This document shows, one piece after another, positions 10,320 to 22,674 of a DNA stretch of 64,000 bases. The notes beneath the pieces were generated by a model, which did no database searches, was not told the DNA's origin, and was given only the letters and a program-made list of their open reading frames with translations. Both the position numbers and the translations under genes were made by a program. Origin of the DNA: Girardinichthys multiradiatus (Eukaryota > Chordata > Actinopteri > Cyprinodontiformes > Goodeidae); contig NC_061797.1 of assembly GCF_021462225.1 (NCBI RefSeq), forward strand, positions 35,862,147 through 35,926,146, given 5' to 3'. The stretch's first letter is position 1. Every line of letters begins with the position of its first letter.

Positions 10320-13211
10320 GGCCATGTGTAGCGTTTCGCAAAGGTGTTTATATGCCTTAAACCTTCGAACGAAAGAATGTAAGAAAAATGTGCCCAAAAA
10401 AAGTTAAAGGTTGTATTTCAAGGAAATTCAAGAATTTAATCTGGGAAAAAGACAGTAAAAAGAAAAACATACTTGCAATGAGCAGCAGAAGCACGTCTGT
10501 AAATTAAAACAACAACCACATTTTTATCTCCATTGGTTACATGAGAGGAACTTTCCTTCCTTCAACCTATCGCAGCAGTAAAACTGTTCATGTCATAAAG
10601 CCCAGCGTGTCATAATGATATGTCCAAGCATCTCCTGCCTATTATTCAGAACAATAGATATCAGGGATAGATTTCCTCCCAGTGTGAAATGACAGATTCC
10701 CCTTCTTTCTTGACAAATGCCCAGTCGGCTCACAAGTCTTCTTCAAAAGACGGCGACTATGTATCACCTGTGTAGAATGTAAAGACGCGCTAGATCAAGT
10801 TTCACAGCAGACACCTATTCATGCTTATGACTGCTTTGTTTGGTGGAGAGATTTCAGTGTCCATAGGGGATGGGAAGCTTGGAGCTCTGCTTTATAAATG
10901 AGCCGTTGCTTCGTCAACACAGGAGTGGGGTTATCTCAAGCAGCAGCTGAAGGATGGATGGGGTCAGATGAATATCAGTAAGACAAACGTATTGGGCCAC
11001 AGAGATCTTGCAGGTATGATGACATAAAAAGAATAAAATGTTATGACAAACTGGAGCTTTTTAACACCTTACATTGCAACAAACTACAGTGAGGAAAAAT
11101 TTATTTTATCCCTTGCTATCAGTAAATACTATAGCAGCTTAAGAGAACTCATAAAATTTAAAATACATTTGTATGTAAATCAGAAGAATGCTTTTGGATT
11201 CTTGGCTGTTGATTGGATACTCCATCCATAGATTATCTGTAGTACTGAGGTCCAGAGAATGGTCAAGCCTCTCAGTGGCCTGAATGTGATTTGTTGTTAG
11301 CCAGTCCTTTGTTTACTAGCTGGCATGTTTTCAGACATTGTTAGGCAGGAAGACTCATTTACTACTTATTTTTACAGTTCTGGCTCAGAGAAGAAGGATC
11401 CTTTATTGTATATGAACCTGTTGATTGGCCCTTTGATGTAGTGGAGTTTTCTTGTACGTTTATCAGAAAAACAGCCTATAATGTTTCAGCTTCCATGCCT
11501 CACTTAGGAAATTGTATTGTTTTGGTTATATTCAACATTTCACTTCCACCACAAGTTAATCATCCTGATCCCATGAAGCAAGGTTTTACATAGAGCTCAA
11601 GAGCAAGAATGATGTTCACTTTCTATTAACTCCCTTCCAGAATATCTGCATCTGCAGGTCTTACTGTTACGATCCACCAATGTTTATGTCTTGATTTTCA
11701 TCTGTGTTTTCATTCTGGTAATTTTCTTGTTAGGTCTTGCCTTATTCAGTTAACTTCTGTGTTATTGTTAGATGTTGGTTAGTTTTCCTAAAACTAGAAG
11801 ATAACTTTAATTATATTTGTGAAAGATTAATAAAGGGCCAACCCCTTAAATGACTGAAGACATAGAGGTTACAAAGGAGGGGTCTTGGGCTGCAGATCAA
11901 GGGTCCCTTCCGTCTCCAGCTTTTTCAATTAAGCCTCAGTTCACTGGTAACAATTTATGAACACAACCTTCCAACTCTCCAGCTCCCACACTCAACCCTA
12001 GCGTTCAACCTCTCCCATGTCTGAACTATATCAAACCAATGCACAGAGCACCCTCTGACCCCTAGAAAACACAACATCTTGACAAGACAAATCTATTGTC
12101 ACTCATTCAAAAACATATTTGTATTACATATGTATTCACAAAAGCACAAATGCACGCACACTCTTACAAGAACAGGTCACTTATGTTCAATCGAATGGGT
12201 CACTGCCTATTCTTCAGCACAAGCTCAAAGGTGAGTCTTAAAAAAATCCAATACAGTAAATGCATGGGGTCACCATCATATCCATATATAACACAGAAAG
12301 GGGACATGTGACAACCCATAAGTCCAGGGAAAGCAATTGAAAACTCTGTTTCTCCCTATCTCGCTGTCTTTGGATGCATCAATCTGCAGCTGTTGATAAT
12401 TGAATTAAGAAGAAGACGTGATTAACAAGTTCTTCAAAAAAGCTGGAATTGCCTGCAATCTGATGTCTGGAGAGTGTCATAGGCTTCTTTAGAGGCGAAA
12501 ACTATTTGTGACATTTCCACAGTTCAGCCAGCTGTCTTCATTTTAATTAAAAATCTTTCACGGACGTAAGAGTTATGGAAGGCACAGCGAGGGCTTCTGG
12601 CAGCCGCCTGAATGAAATACCACTTGAGGAATTGCGCGTGAGGATAGAGTAAGCAACAGCTACATCAAACGGATCTGACGAGGATGACGAGGATGAGATT
12701 TCCCAAAAAGAGGGCAGCCAATGCACAGTAATGGTGGGCAACTTTATTGAAACTATGAAACTTTATGTGATATAATGGGCGCAGCGGTCATTAACCTGAG
12801 CTCTTTGCATTATGCCAATAATTTTCACTGCAGAGCACTTTGACTTTGGAGGGACTGTTATAGAAATGTGTTTTATATATTGACTTTTATTCAACCTGAA
12901 ACATGATGTCAAGCATCAATTAGATGTATTACTGCAAACACAAACTGAATTTTGACGGCTGCACTAAAAGGCTGTGAGTTTTTATTATACTTTATGAAAC
13001 ATATGTTCCTGAAGACTTTGTGTCTGCACTTTTTATCAGCAAGAATTCCTCTTTCCTATATACAAAGAAATTTTTATTGAAGATAAATCACAGTGTCTAG
13101 GTTGAAATTTTATTGATTTCATTAATTTTATGAGTTTTATTCCTTTAAGAGTTACATTTACCTGTAAATAACCCGAAAGGTTCTTTGTGTTCTACCTTTC
13201 CAGGTTTGATA
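10320..13211. other. Intergenic stretch, possible conserved patch
   Basis: No gene is supported. The part at 12400-12730 is less AT-rich and includes 'cattttaattaaaaatc' flanked by GC-balanced sequence, which has the look of a conserved non-coding element, but nothing in a single sequence can prove conservation. The minus-strand open frame at 12547-12741 is serine-rich and not recognisable. Confidence 0.4.
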
Positions 13212-13222
13212 ATTTAAGACAG

Positions 13223-13348
13223 TCAGTCAGTCAGTCATTTTCTACTGCTTATTCCATAGTGGGTCACATGGGAGCTGGTGCCTATCTCCAGCAGTCTATG
13301 GGCGAGAGGCGGGGTACACCCTGGACAGGTCGCAAGTCCATCGCAGTC
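13223..13348 (-). mobile_element. 5'-truncated SINE end with 11-bp target duplication
   Basis: Only the last ~125 bases of the SINE family are present, minus strand, with a TGACTGACTGAC tail and the 'gtacaccctggacagg' and 'ccatagtgggtc' blocks. ATTTAAGACAG occurs at 13212-13222 and again at 13349-13359, an exact 11-bp target-site duplication. The truncation therefore happened during insertion, as expected of target-primed reverse transcription, and not by later deletion. Confidence 0.85.
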
Positions 13349-13373
13349 ATTTAAGACAGAGAAGTCAAAATCA

Positions 13374-13545
13374 AGTCCTCAAAGGCCAGAGTCCTGTAAC
13401 TATTAGATGTGTCCCTGGTCCAACTGACCTGAACAAAATGGATTCTACAGAGTCCTACTAATTACCCAATTATTTGATTCAGGTGTGTGGACGGACACAC
13501 ATCCAAAAGTGTTCAGATGTGTCCTTGTTCTGTTGCTACTTGTTG
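13374..13545. mobile_element. Palindromic MITE relic
   Basis: 'caagtcctcaaaggccagag' and 'tagatgtgtccctggtcca' at the left, and 'atttgattcaggtgtgtgga' at the right, match the layout of the palindromic MITE that hosts the hAT element at 55182-57652, but this copy is strongly eroded. The right limit is uncertain. Confidence 0.45.
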
Positions 13546-13753
13546 TTCCTGGTTCTCCTAAAGTGTTCCTCAGTTTTTATTGTTAATCATCAATTACCTC
13601 TTGTCTGTATTTGGGTCATGTTCATACGCAAATAATGACTTATAGCGCAACCATTTGCCTTCTGAAGTCACCTAATTAGCGAGTGGAGTGCCCCTTTGTG
13701 TAATTTAATGTCAGCATAAATACAATTGTGTATTTGTGTAACACCGTTATAAC

Positions 13754-14015
13754 AGGCGACGGTGGCGACAGTTGTAGGGGTTCGTTTCTGTAATCACTGG
13801 GTTGCCAATTCGAACCCCCCACTCTGTCTGTCTCAGTTATTGTTGTGTCCTTGGGCAAGACACTTCATCCGCCTTGCCTGCTGTTTGTTTTTAGAGGGCT
13901 CGGTGACACCGATTGTATGGCAGCCTCACTTCTGTCAGTCTGGCGCAGGGCAGCTGTGACTAAAATGTAGTTTACCACTGTCATTGTGTAAATGTGTGTA
14001 TGAATGAGTGGATGT
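13754..14015 (+). mobile_element. tRNA-derived SINE, second family
   Basis: The head 'gcgacggtggcgacagttg' is an A-box region and 'gggttgccaattcgaaccc' contains a B box (ATTCGAACC). The body includes 'tgtccttgggcaagacactt' and 'cagggcagctgtgac', the signature of a widespread teleost SINE that also occurs, more completely and reversed, at 24489-24813. The 3' end is missing. Confidence 0.75.
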
Positions 14016-14389
14016 CCAACAAGCACGCTCACAAACAAACCCACAGGTGTTTAGATTCAGATGTCAACAGACACACAAATGCTCTATATTGAGTTGCAGC
14101 TACCACTAAATACATCTTGCATTCATTAGTACCATGCACTTTTTAGTAACAATGCTGTTCTTATATATGTTTCTGTAGGCGTAGAAGCACCGATTATTTT
14201 TCATGATCTCCATCATCACTTTCTGTGATTGAAACTGAAACCTCCGGTGCCGGTAAAAATGTTTTACCTCACCTTTTCTAGACTAAATTCCAGTGAATGT
14301 CCAATTGTTGCCCCTCTTCTTTATATAACACCTTTCCAACTTAAAACCAAAAACATATAAATTTGGGAAAAAAAAAATTGTTAGAGGCT

Positions 14390-14902
14390 GCAAAATGTGA
14401 GACTGCAGCAATGTTTCATGTATCTTCCAATACTGGAAAGGGCAAGGAACAATTGCAAACCTAAGTAAACATGGCCATCCATCTGAGCACACAGGCCACA
14501 AGCCATGTTATAAGTCATGTAGGGAACACAGCAAACCTGGAAGAAGGTGCTCTGGTCAGGTGAGATCAAAATCGAACTTTGCGGCCTACATTCAAAACAC
14601 TATTGTGTGGTACAAATGTTTTCCTGCACATCACCCTGAACACACCATCTCCACAGGGAAACATGGTGGTGGCAGCATCATACTGTGGGCATGTGTTTTT
14701 CAGCAGGGACAGCAAAGCTGGTTGGGTGTTGATGGGAAAATGGATGGAGCTAAATCCAGAGAAATCATGGACTTGAGACTGGAGGGCAGGTTCCCATTTT
14801 AGGCAGTACAATTACCCTAAACATAGGTTTAGAACTACAATGAAATGGTTTAAATAAAGGTAAATGCATGTGTTAGAATCCCCAGGTCAAATTTTAGACC
14901 TG
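14390..14902 (+). mobile_element. Older Tc1-like transposon, left part (host of a nested element)
   Basis: From 'ggaaagggcaaggaacaattgc' on, this follows the Tc1-like transposase gene: 'gaacacagcaaacctggaag', 'aaggtgctctggtcagg', 'catcaccctgaacacacc' and 'ggtggtggcagcatcat'. Part of the gene is deleted near 14500, and stops and indels break the frame. The element continues at 16028 after the nested insertion. The upstream region 14016-14390 shows no clear repeat. Confidence 0.75.
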
Positions 14903-16025
14903 CAGTACAGACCAAAGGTTTGGACACACCTTCTCATTCAGTTTTCTTTATTTTCACAACTATGAATATTGTAGCTTCACACTGAAGGCATCAAAACTAT
15001 GAATTAAAACATGTGGAATTATATACTGAACAAAAAAGTGTGAAACAACTGAAAATATGTATTTTATTCTAGGTTCTTCAAAGTAGCCACCTCTTGCATT
15101 GATTACTGCTCCGCACACTCTTGGCATTCTGTTGATGAGCTTCAAGAGGTAGTCACCTGAAATGGTTTTCACTTCACAGGTGTGCCCTGTCAGGTTTAAT
15201 AAGTGGGATTTCAAGCCTTATAAATGGGGTTGGGACCATCAGTTGTGTTGTGCAGGAGGTGGATACAGTACACAGCCGATAGTCCTACTGAATAGACTGT
15301 TAGAATTTGTATTATGGCAAGAAAAAAGCAGCTAAGTAAAGAAAAACGAGTGGCCATCATTACTTTAAGAAATGAAGGTCAGTCAGTCCGAACAATTAGG
15401 AAAACTTTGAAAGTGTGCTGCGACACTCTTGGGGATTTATTCAAAATTGAAGGCATACTGAACCAGCATGGCTACCACAGCATCTTGCAGCGGCATGCTA
15501 TTCCATCCGGTTTGCGTTTAGTTGGACCATCATTTATTTTTCAACAGGACAATGACCCCAAACACACCTCCAGGCTGTGTAAGGGCTATTTGACCAAGAA
15601 GGAGAGTGATGGGGTGCTGCGCCAGATGACCTGGCCTCCACAGTCACCGGACCTGATCCCAATCGAGATGGTGTGGAGTGAGCTGGACCGCAGAGTGAAG
15701 GCAAAAGGGCCAACAAGTGCTAAGCATCTCTGGGAACTCCTTCAAGACTGTTGGAAAACCATTTCAGGTGACTACCTCTTGAAGCTCAGCAACAGAATGC
15801 CAAGAGTGTGCGGAGCAGTAATCAAAGCAAAAGGTGGCTACTTTGAAGAACCTAGAATATAAGACATATTTTCAGTTGTTTCACACTTTTTTGTTCAGTA
15901 TATAATTCCACATGTGTTAATTCATAGTTTTGATGCCTTCAGTGTGAAGCTACAATATTCATAGTTATGAAAATAAAGACAACTCTTTGAATGAGAAGGT
16001 GTGTCCAAACCTTTGGTCTGTACTG
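14903..16025 (+). mobile_element. Tc1-like element with ~270-bp inverted repeats, nested in another Tc1
   Basis: The termini are CAGTACAGACCAAAGGTTTG at the left and its reverse complement at the right. Similarity between the ends extends to about 14903-15170 and 15754-16025, so the inverted repeats include the transposase C-terminal coding region. TA follows the right end (16026-16027); the left flank reads TG, a TA with one change. Joining the flanks restores the host Tc1 sequence ('tagacc' + 'TATATCCAATTAAG'), proving nesting. The element carries one internally deleted transposase gene (15314-15862) and could move only with transposase supplied in trans. Confidence 0.9.
15314..15862 (+). 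pseudogene. Internally deleted Tc1-family transposase (182 codons)
   Basis: The start gives MARKKQLSKEKR and an N-terminal helix-turn-helix of Tc1 transposases (residues 1-45, 'IITLRNEGQSVRTIRKTL'). The sequence then jumps near residue 45-50 straight into the late catalytic domain. 'FIFQQDNDPKHT' holds the second catalytic Asp and 'SPDLIPIEMVWSEL' the catalytic Glu; the first catalytic Asp and about 150 residues between are missing against the usual ~340-residue family length. The frame is kept across the gap, so a short protein with a DNA-binding domain could in principle be made, but it lacks a complete DDE site. A mirror of its C-terminus lies antisense in the left inverted repeat (14960-15214). 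Confidence 0.8.
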
Positions 16026-16027
16026 TA

Positions 16028-16239
16028 TATCCAATTAAGAATCTCAGGCAAGATTGAACATGTCTAGAGACGCTCTCCATTCAATCTGATTGAGCTGGAT
16101 ACATTTTTCAATGAAGAATGAACAATTTCAGTCTCTAAATGTGCAGCTCAAGTTTGAGCAAGCTCATTGAGACATTTTTAGTTGCAACAAAATAAAATAA
16201 AACCTTTAAGGGATATTAATACTTTTGCAAGACATTGTA
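16028..16239 (+). mobile_element. Older Tc1-like transposon, right part
   Basis: The sequence continues the host element with 'ccaattaagaatctcaggca', 'ctctccattcaatctgattg' and the terminal 'aatacttttgcaagacattg'. Together with 14390-14902 it forms one decayed transposon of the same broad family as 49168-50587. Confidence 0.75.
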
Positions 16240-19200
16240 TATTAATAAAAAGGTTTAAAATTATGCTTTCTTTAGTCTGTATGTAGGTTTTAAAAATTAT
16301 TCAAAAGGGTTTCTGCTGTCATGTTGTCTTTTCCAAAATACAAGGTCAATGTAGAGAGATGCAGACAAACAAACACTCAATTTGGAATAAAAAAAACCTC
16401 CAAAAAAAACTCTTGCAGGCAAACAATGAATCCATAATCTGGCATGCAGAGATGAGAATCGAGGCTAAAACTACTATATCACCATGGTGTGCAGAATAAG
16501 TGCAAGAAAAATAGGAGGAAGCTAATGGTGGCATAGGAATAAAAATTTGCACCGCAGACATGAGACACATGAGATTATTCATTAGAAAATTAACTGTCAA
16601 ATTAGTCCTGATCTCATTGCTTATTATGTCATGTCTCTGCAAACGAGTGAATATAAAACCAACTCTATTCTTCATCCCCAATATGTGAACTATGGCAGTA
16701 ATCCGAGACACCTATGTTTAATGACTATGTATGCGGGGGCTACATTTGCAAATCATTTTAAATACCAATAAATGAGACGTAACTGACTGACCTTGCTGTA
16801 AGCATGTGAACGTTTACCTCAGATAACATCACCTCCTTGAACAAGACAGAGTTGCATATATTTCTCAAAGTGTGTGTTTTGCCTGAGTATCTGAGACAGT
16901 TTTTATAGGTTGGTGCATTGCCTGCTGTTTTTTCATGCAAAACAATTTTTATCCTCTGAAACTGAATGGTTGCAGTCTGTCATCTTTATTCAAGTTCACT
17001 CTCCCAAGAGCTCCATCAAACTCCCCACTACTCCTTAATAGACTGAGGTCCTCTCGGTGACACCATAACTCACACACTCATCTCTGCTGAAGATATTGTT
17101 CTCCTACCTTTACCACTGCAGTAACACTGCTTGCAGCACAAAAGATGAGCAACATATCTGTCTTGAATAAGTGATTTTTTTGTTAATTACCATAAATACA
17201 AAGTAGGTTTAGACATAAGTGCACAACATATAGTGTTGCCTTCACAGAAACATTTAGATATCAAAGGAATGCTCTGAAGATCAAACCCTGGCCTTGGTCA
17301 TACTGGGTCCAGTGCGTTGCATGTCATTAATGTGACCCTGTTAGGGCAGTGGAAGGGGAAGTAATGAATTAGAGTGGGGCTAGAAAGGCATTTGAGATTA
17401 GGTAGCAGAGAGGGCTTCACTGAGGAGCAACTGCAGGGTCAGGGGTGAGGCATATACAACCACCACTTGTCAGACAACCTTTGCACATTGATTAAGAAGA
17501 TCTGCCTTTTCTAGTATAACAGAAGCTGAAAATACTTCAGTTTATTGCAAAAAACTATTTTGATCAAGATGGAACATGCATTTTTAGGATAATTAAGAAG
17601 AAAAACTATTATTTTTCATTCTATACTGCCAAATTTAAGATCATTTTGCATTGTCTTTGTGATGATGGACCAGAAATAACAACATACATAAATACATATA
17701 AAGGTGTAATTTTGAATGTTATGTTTGTTTATTTTTAGGCTTTAGCCTAAAAATATGTACAAAAATAAATACATAAATAAAAGCCAAAGAATGATAATGT
17801 GACATTTGGAACACTGAACTCGGCCATCAATGCATTACACAATGTACACCCAAATCAAAAGTAGTGATAGCATGTCTGCAGCTCAAATATGAGCTTATTA
17901 GGTGAATAATTAGATGCTGATTTATGCAGTAAGGGAAGGAGCCCAGGAGAAATGTTTTTTTGGAGCTTTGGCTTTGAGTCTTACTAAACTGACACCCTAA
18001 GCAGGGATTTAAATGCACTCTGTGGTGAGCTCAGTTTTTCTGCAATTCACAACTTTGCAAATGACCATTTGTAACAAAAACTGTAGTTTGACACAGTAAA
18101 GTTCTGGCAGCACTAACATAGGAGTTGCCATTCCTCCTCTGGTTCTCATTAACATTGATACTCTGACATCCAAAGGCATGCATCAGGATGCCCCTCCCTA
18201 CTACTATGTTACCAAAATAGCATACTTTACAGTCAAAAGCTATGCAGTGATTGTGCAAGTCTCACTTTTCTCCATTTAATCAGTGTATGTTTTACTCGCA
18301 AGGGTTTAACTGCACTGCAGTAATGTAGGTTTAACAACTGTTTTCCTCAGAGATCATTTGACATGTAAAACCCAAGAGGTACATCCACAGATGGTTTTCC
18401 ACAACAGCATGTTCCTTTGGTTCTACATCACTACAAGCAAATGCTACACATACAGTGTATAGAACGTTAGGTAAAATACTGATAAGCAATCAGACTTCAC
18501 ACTCTCCTTCACTTCCCTCAGAGCAAAATAAATGAATTACATCTACAGCTATTTATCATGACTACATATACTAAAGGATTGTTTTGAGAGAGCCATTTAT
18601 GAAGTAACTTGATCTGAAGATATGAGCAGAATATTTGTTCTGAGAGAGAACACCAGGGAGAGCATTTTAGGAGAGCAAACAAATAAAGTTTATGCTACCA
18701 AATGACAGCTGCAGTCACCTTGAAGAGCTGGCTGTTCATGCCCTTAGCTTGCAGCATGACCTGTGTGTTTTCCTCTTTCCTCAGCTTTGGATTGTTCCTT
18801 CCCTTAAATTCAAGATTTTTGATGATTTCTAAGTTTGGAGCAAAAAGTCTTTCCAACCAAAAAAAAAACATTTTGTGCAGAAGGAGAAATCTTTTTGTTT
18901 CAAGTGTCTTTGTACCAAAAGTGTTCACTCAATTCTTTTTCTGCGTTACCTATAAGAAGCCTCAGATCCATTCAACATATTTCAATTAAAAATGTCTTTT
19001 TTGCATTTCTTGGAAAAATGTACCTCCAAAATAACTGCTTTTAAAAAACAATCCGAAGATCATTCCTGAATTATTTATGTTTCATGCTTTTAATGTTTAA
19101 TGGTTTTATGGATCTAAAACATTACTGCCCTTTGACAAGTTTTTACCAATGGAGTCATGCTAGCTGATGAAATTTGGTAAGCTGAGAAGAATAACAAGAC

Positions 19201-20966
19201 CAGGTTTAAGAAAAAACTCATTTATGTCATCCTGATCTATGCTGAACTTTGTTTATCATACAACTCAAGATGTCTTACCATAATTATGTAAATGCCTACA
19301 AATTACACTTCCCTTAATTGTCATGCAGCACAAGACTTTAAGCTTCAGCTTCAAACCAAAAACAGCAGTGACAATTTTTTTCGAAGCAGAATAAATGTAA
19401 GATTAATCACTTTGTTCATCTGATCCTTCCCCTTTTGAATGTAAAGCAGCATTCCCAACACCCTGACAAGGCATAAATTCTAGAAGACCTTGTTCTCCCA
19501 CCCTGTTCGGCTGCCCTCATAGGTGCGATAAGTAAAGCCTCCCAATAAATCTGCTGGTCATCAAAGAAAGTTCTGCTTCCAGACATGCAAACAGCACAAA
19601 GACACTGGGGTCAATCACAAAGCCTGACTCACACAGAGGCCGTCAATAACAAGCTCCTTCCAAAACTCTCCGGTTTTGGCTGTGTCCTTCTGACACATCG
19701 TGTTGTTATTCTTACAGAGAAACATTAGACAGAGAACAGCTGTCCTGACGATGTCATAAATGACGACTAAACCCAGACATGGGAATCTGAGTAACCTTTG
19801 GAGGTCAGGGGCTTGTTCTGATGTAATTTCCTGCTGCAGGGACGATTAGTGATGCCATATGTTTACTGTTGATCAATAAAGAGATGTTACCTTTCTTATC
19901 CCTGTAAGGGAAACTTCTTTTTTATTCATTTTACACATCACATACCTTCAAGTCCTATTAGCAGCTTCTTATTTCATTAAAGGGCTATTTCAATGTTTTA
20001 TGGGATATAGATGCATTTCTTAAAAATCTACAACACTTAGACTGATCAAACATGAACTGGATAATTCTGCACTGAACAAAGATTCACTAAGATTCATTTG
20101 TACAGATTGAGACTGATGCAACTGTTCTGTTCTATTGTTTATCCTACTCCTTTGAGGATGCCAGAGGAGGTCTTGCCCAGGGTGCCTTTGTGTCAGAGCC
20201 ATCACTGCTTACTTGATTCTACAATTTCAACTACTGTAAAATGTCACAATAGAAGAAATCTTACAGCTTCTTATTGATGTTTTCTTTACATTTTGCATGT
20301 CTGAGTTTGCATTTAAAATATGTGTATATATTTTAAATGTTTTGTTCAATTAATTTTGACATTCTTTGATGCATACATGCGTGTTTGTTCGAATAGTGCA
20401 TGAGTGTTTTGTTATTGGGTTTTCTTATCAGAGACCAGCAAGGAAAAACAAAATTTAAATAGTTGTTAAAATCTCATTTTAAAATAAAAAGAATTAAATT
20501 AAAATACAAGCAGTTTTGCTTTATTGCAGTCAAAAAGCAGTGAGCTCAATTTAAAATTGGTTTTAATTTTTCTCAGGTATTTATAAAACAATAAATTAAA
20601 GTAATTTATTTGCAAAGAGAAACCAACCTTTGCCAATTTTCTCGAACTCCAACATAGTTTCAACATCCACTAGCCAATTGTATGCTTTACATTCTCTATA
20701 TGCAAATACATATTCATAAATATAATAAACAAATTAGTTCCCATATATGTTAAGGGTGAGCGTTTTGATATTGGGTTCACAATGTATTAAAAACATCTCA
20801 CCCTGACCAAAACAATTGAGAATTTTAGATATAAGTTTATTTTATTTGTTCTTTTATTGTTTTAAACATGAAAAGGAAAGAAAATTGTATTTAAAAAAGC
20901 GCATAAGGTAGTGAACACAGTGTAAGTCAATGGTACATAATCTCTCATATTTGCTCCATGCATGTT
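16240..20966. other. Intergenic stretch, no gene recognised
   Basis: About 4.7 kb without a supported gene. The 121-codon minus-strand frame at 16346-16711 and the overlapping frames at 18695-19044 have no recognisable domains. A perfect 11-bp hairpin lies at 17731-17754 (ATTTTTAGGCT / AGCCTAAAAAT, 2-nt loop). The part 19480-19880 is GC-balanced and has the texture of conserved non-coding sequence. Confidence 0.4.
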
Positions 20967-21106
20967 GTGGTGATTGGATGTTCTCATCAGAAACCAATGA
21001 TGACTACAAAAATAAGGAAAACAAAATGTTTTTATTTTAGTTTTAACATTTTGTATTTTAAATTTTCAATAAGTTTTTCGATGAGAACATCTAATTACCA
21101 AACCAC
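20967..21106. mobile_element. Small MITE-like inverted repeat
   Basis: Arm 20967-20988 (GTGGTGATTGGATGTTCTCA plus TC) pairs with arm 21080-21106 (GATGAGAACATCTAATTACC plus AAACCAC) with small gaps, around an AT-rich middle. The size, 140 bases, fits a miniature inverted-repeat element. No clear target duplication was found. Confidence 0.45.
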
Positions 21107-22083
21107 ACTATCTAGAATGACTAAATTGTTAATGATTTAGTAAAAGAAAAGAAAAGAAAATAATATTATTTTTCACAAAATCTAACAAATTAAAATAAGA
21201 AATACATTAAAGAAGTTAAAATTTTCTGAGCTTGCCGCTGATCAATTTAAGAAAACCAGTCCAGCCCAGGGATCAATTATTTTAACTTTTGATTGTGGAA
21301 AAACATACACTAATGAACATCTGTAATCATCTCATTGTGATTGCTCATTACCTTTGGCGAGTTTCTGGAAATAACAGTGGACACTTGTCTTGTGTGGCCA
21401 TAAGAGGAGGATTGTGGGTGTGAGTTCTTGCTAGGCCTTGACTATGCAACCGTGGCTAATGTCAATTAAACAGAGTGGCTCGGTGACTGTGACCTAAAGT
21501 TGATCTCTGGAGTCAGCTGCTGGCCAAGGTCACGCCACAGTGTTAACAAGATTTGATCCTCCAAGCTTTCTGCTGCACTTTCCTTGCTTCTCTCATTTTA
21601 TTCTCCCTATCCTTCTCATCTCCTCGAACAATATTTCACTGTCAGGCGTTTGTTGCTCTTGGTTTTTTACTATACATCCGCTCTCCTCTGTCCTGTTTAT
21701 GTCTCTCTTTGTCTTGCCTCTTACTCCTGTGTCTGCAGGATCATTTTAATCAGCAAGATGGTGAATGACATTCATTGTCTCGCTCATTCCATTTACTTCT
21801 ATTGAAGATAAATGTTCAGTCTTCCTTGATTTGTGGTTAGCTGTCTCCTTTTTATGCGTATAAATGTTAAGGGTTGTTTGTCACCCTGACCGCTTGAATG
21901 TAGTTAAATACTCATTTAAATATGTTCTCTACAATAACAACAGTACAGAGATCATCCTCCAGGTCAGTTCAAAAAGTGACAAATAAACAAATAATTCTAG
22001 GTTTTTTGTGTCGTTGCACAAACATTGCTGTTGATAACAAAAAGCAAATCTGCTCTATTCTAAATATAACATGCTAAAACGAG

Positions 22084-22088
<5 letters not shown>
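21107..22088. other. Intergenic stretch, pyrimidine-rich patch
   Basis: No supported gene. The three overlapping leucine/serine-rich frames at 21540-21805 come from a pyrimidine-rich patch. The GC-balanced part at 21340-21540 contains 'gctaatgtcaattaaaca' and could be regulatory, but that is a guess. Confidence 0.4.

Positions 22089-22122
<34 letters not shown>
22089..22122. repeat. (TA)17 microsatellite
   Basis: An uninterrupted TA dinucleotide array. Likely length-variable. Confidence 0.95.
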
Positions 22123-22127
<5 letters not shown>

Positions 22128-22391
22128 TTGTCTTACAGTGATCGCTTTAACACACAATGTAATGTTGTGTCTGCTCCTAATAAAAATAATAATAAAAGAG
22201 GAAGGCTACAAAGAATATTTTGAATGTTGTTTGTATATCTTATTGTATAGCCCCAGAAGATCAGCAGGCCATATAATTAAATAATAAAAATAGCGAATCA
22301 GGCTTCGCCCTGAAAATTCTGACAGGCGCATCTTTAACCACAATGTTTTAGAGCAGAAATACTGTTAAATGTTTTCATTGTACCTGGAAGT

Positions 22392-22674
22392 TCATCCATC
22401 CAGTTTCTATACCCACTGGCGGGATACACACTGGACAAGTCGCCGGTTAATCGTAAGGCAACACAGACATACACAACCATGCACACACCCACTCATACCT
22501 AAGGGCAATTCAGCCTAACAGTCATATTTCTGAAGCCAGAGTACCCAGAGAGAACCCAAGCATGCACAGGTTGAACATGCAAACTCCATGTAGAAAGACC
22601 CCAGACCAGGATTTTAACCCAGGACTGTCATGCTGCAAGGCAACAGTGCTAGCTGCTGCACCAACATGCAGTCC
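22392..22674 (-). mobile_element. SINE (same family as 1709), minus strand, diverged
   Basis: On the minus strand it carries the head (around 22674 down), the 'ctttctacatggagtttgc' block and a tail ending in a short GGAT repeat. Internal deletions and many substitutions mark it as old. Confidence 0.75.

Noticed and set aside
14960..15214. Minus-strand 84-codon transposase-like frame
   Set aside because: It is the mirror of the transposase C-terminus in the left inverted repeat, not a separate gene.
16346..16711. 121-codon minus-strand open frame
   Set aside because: No recognisable domain; AT-rich context; length not exceptional for 64 kb.
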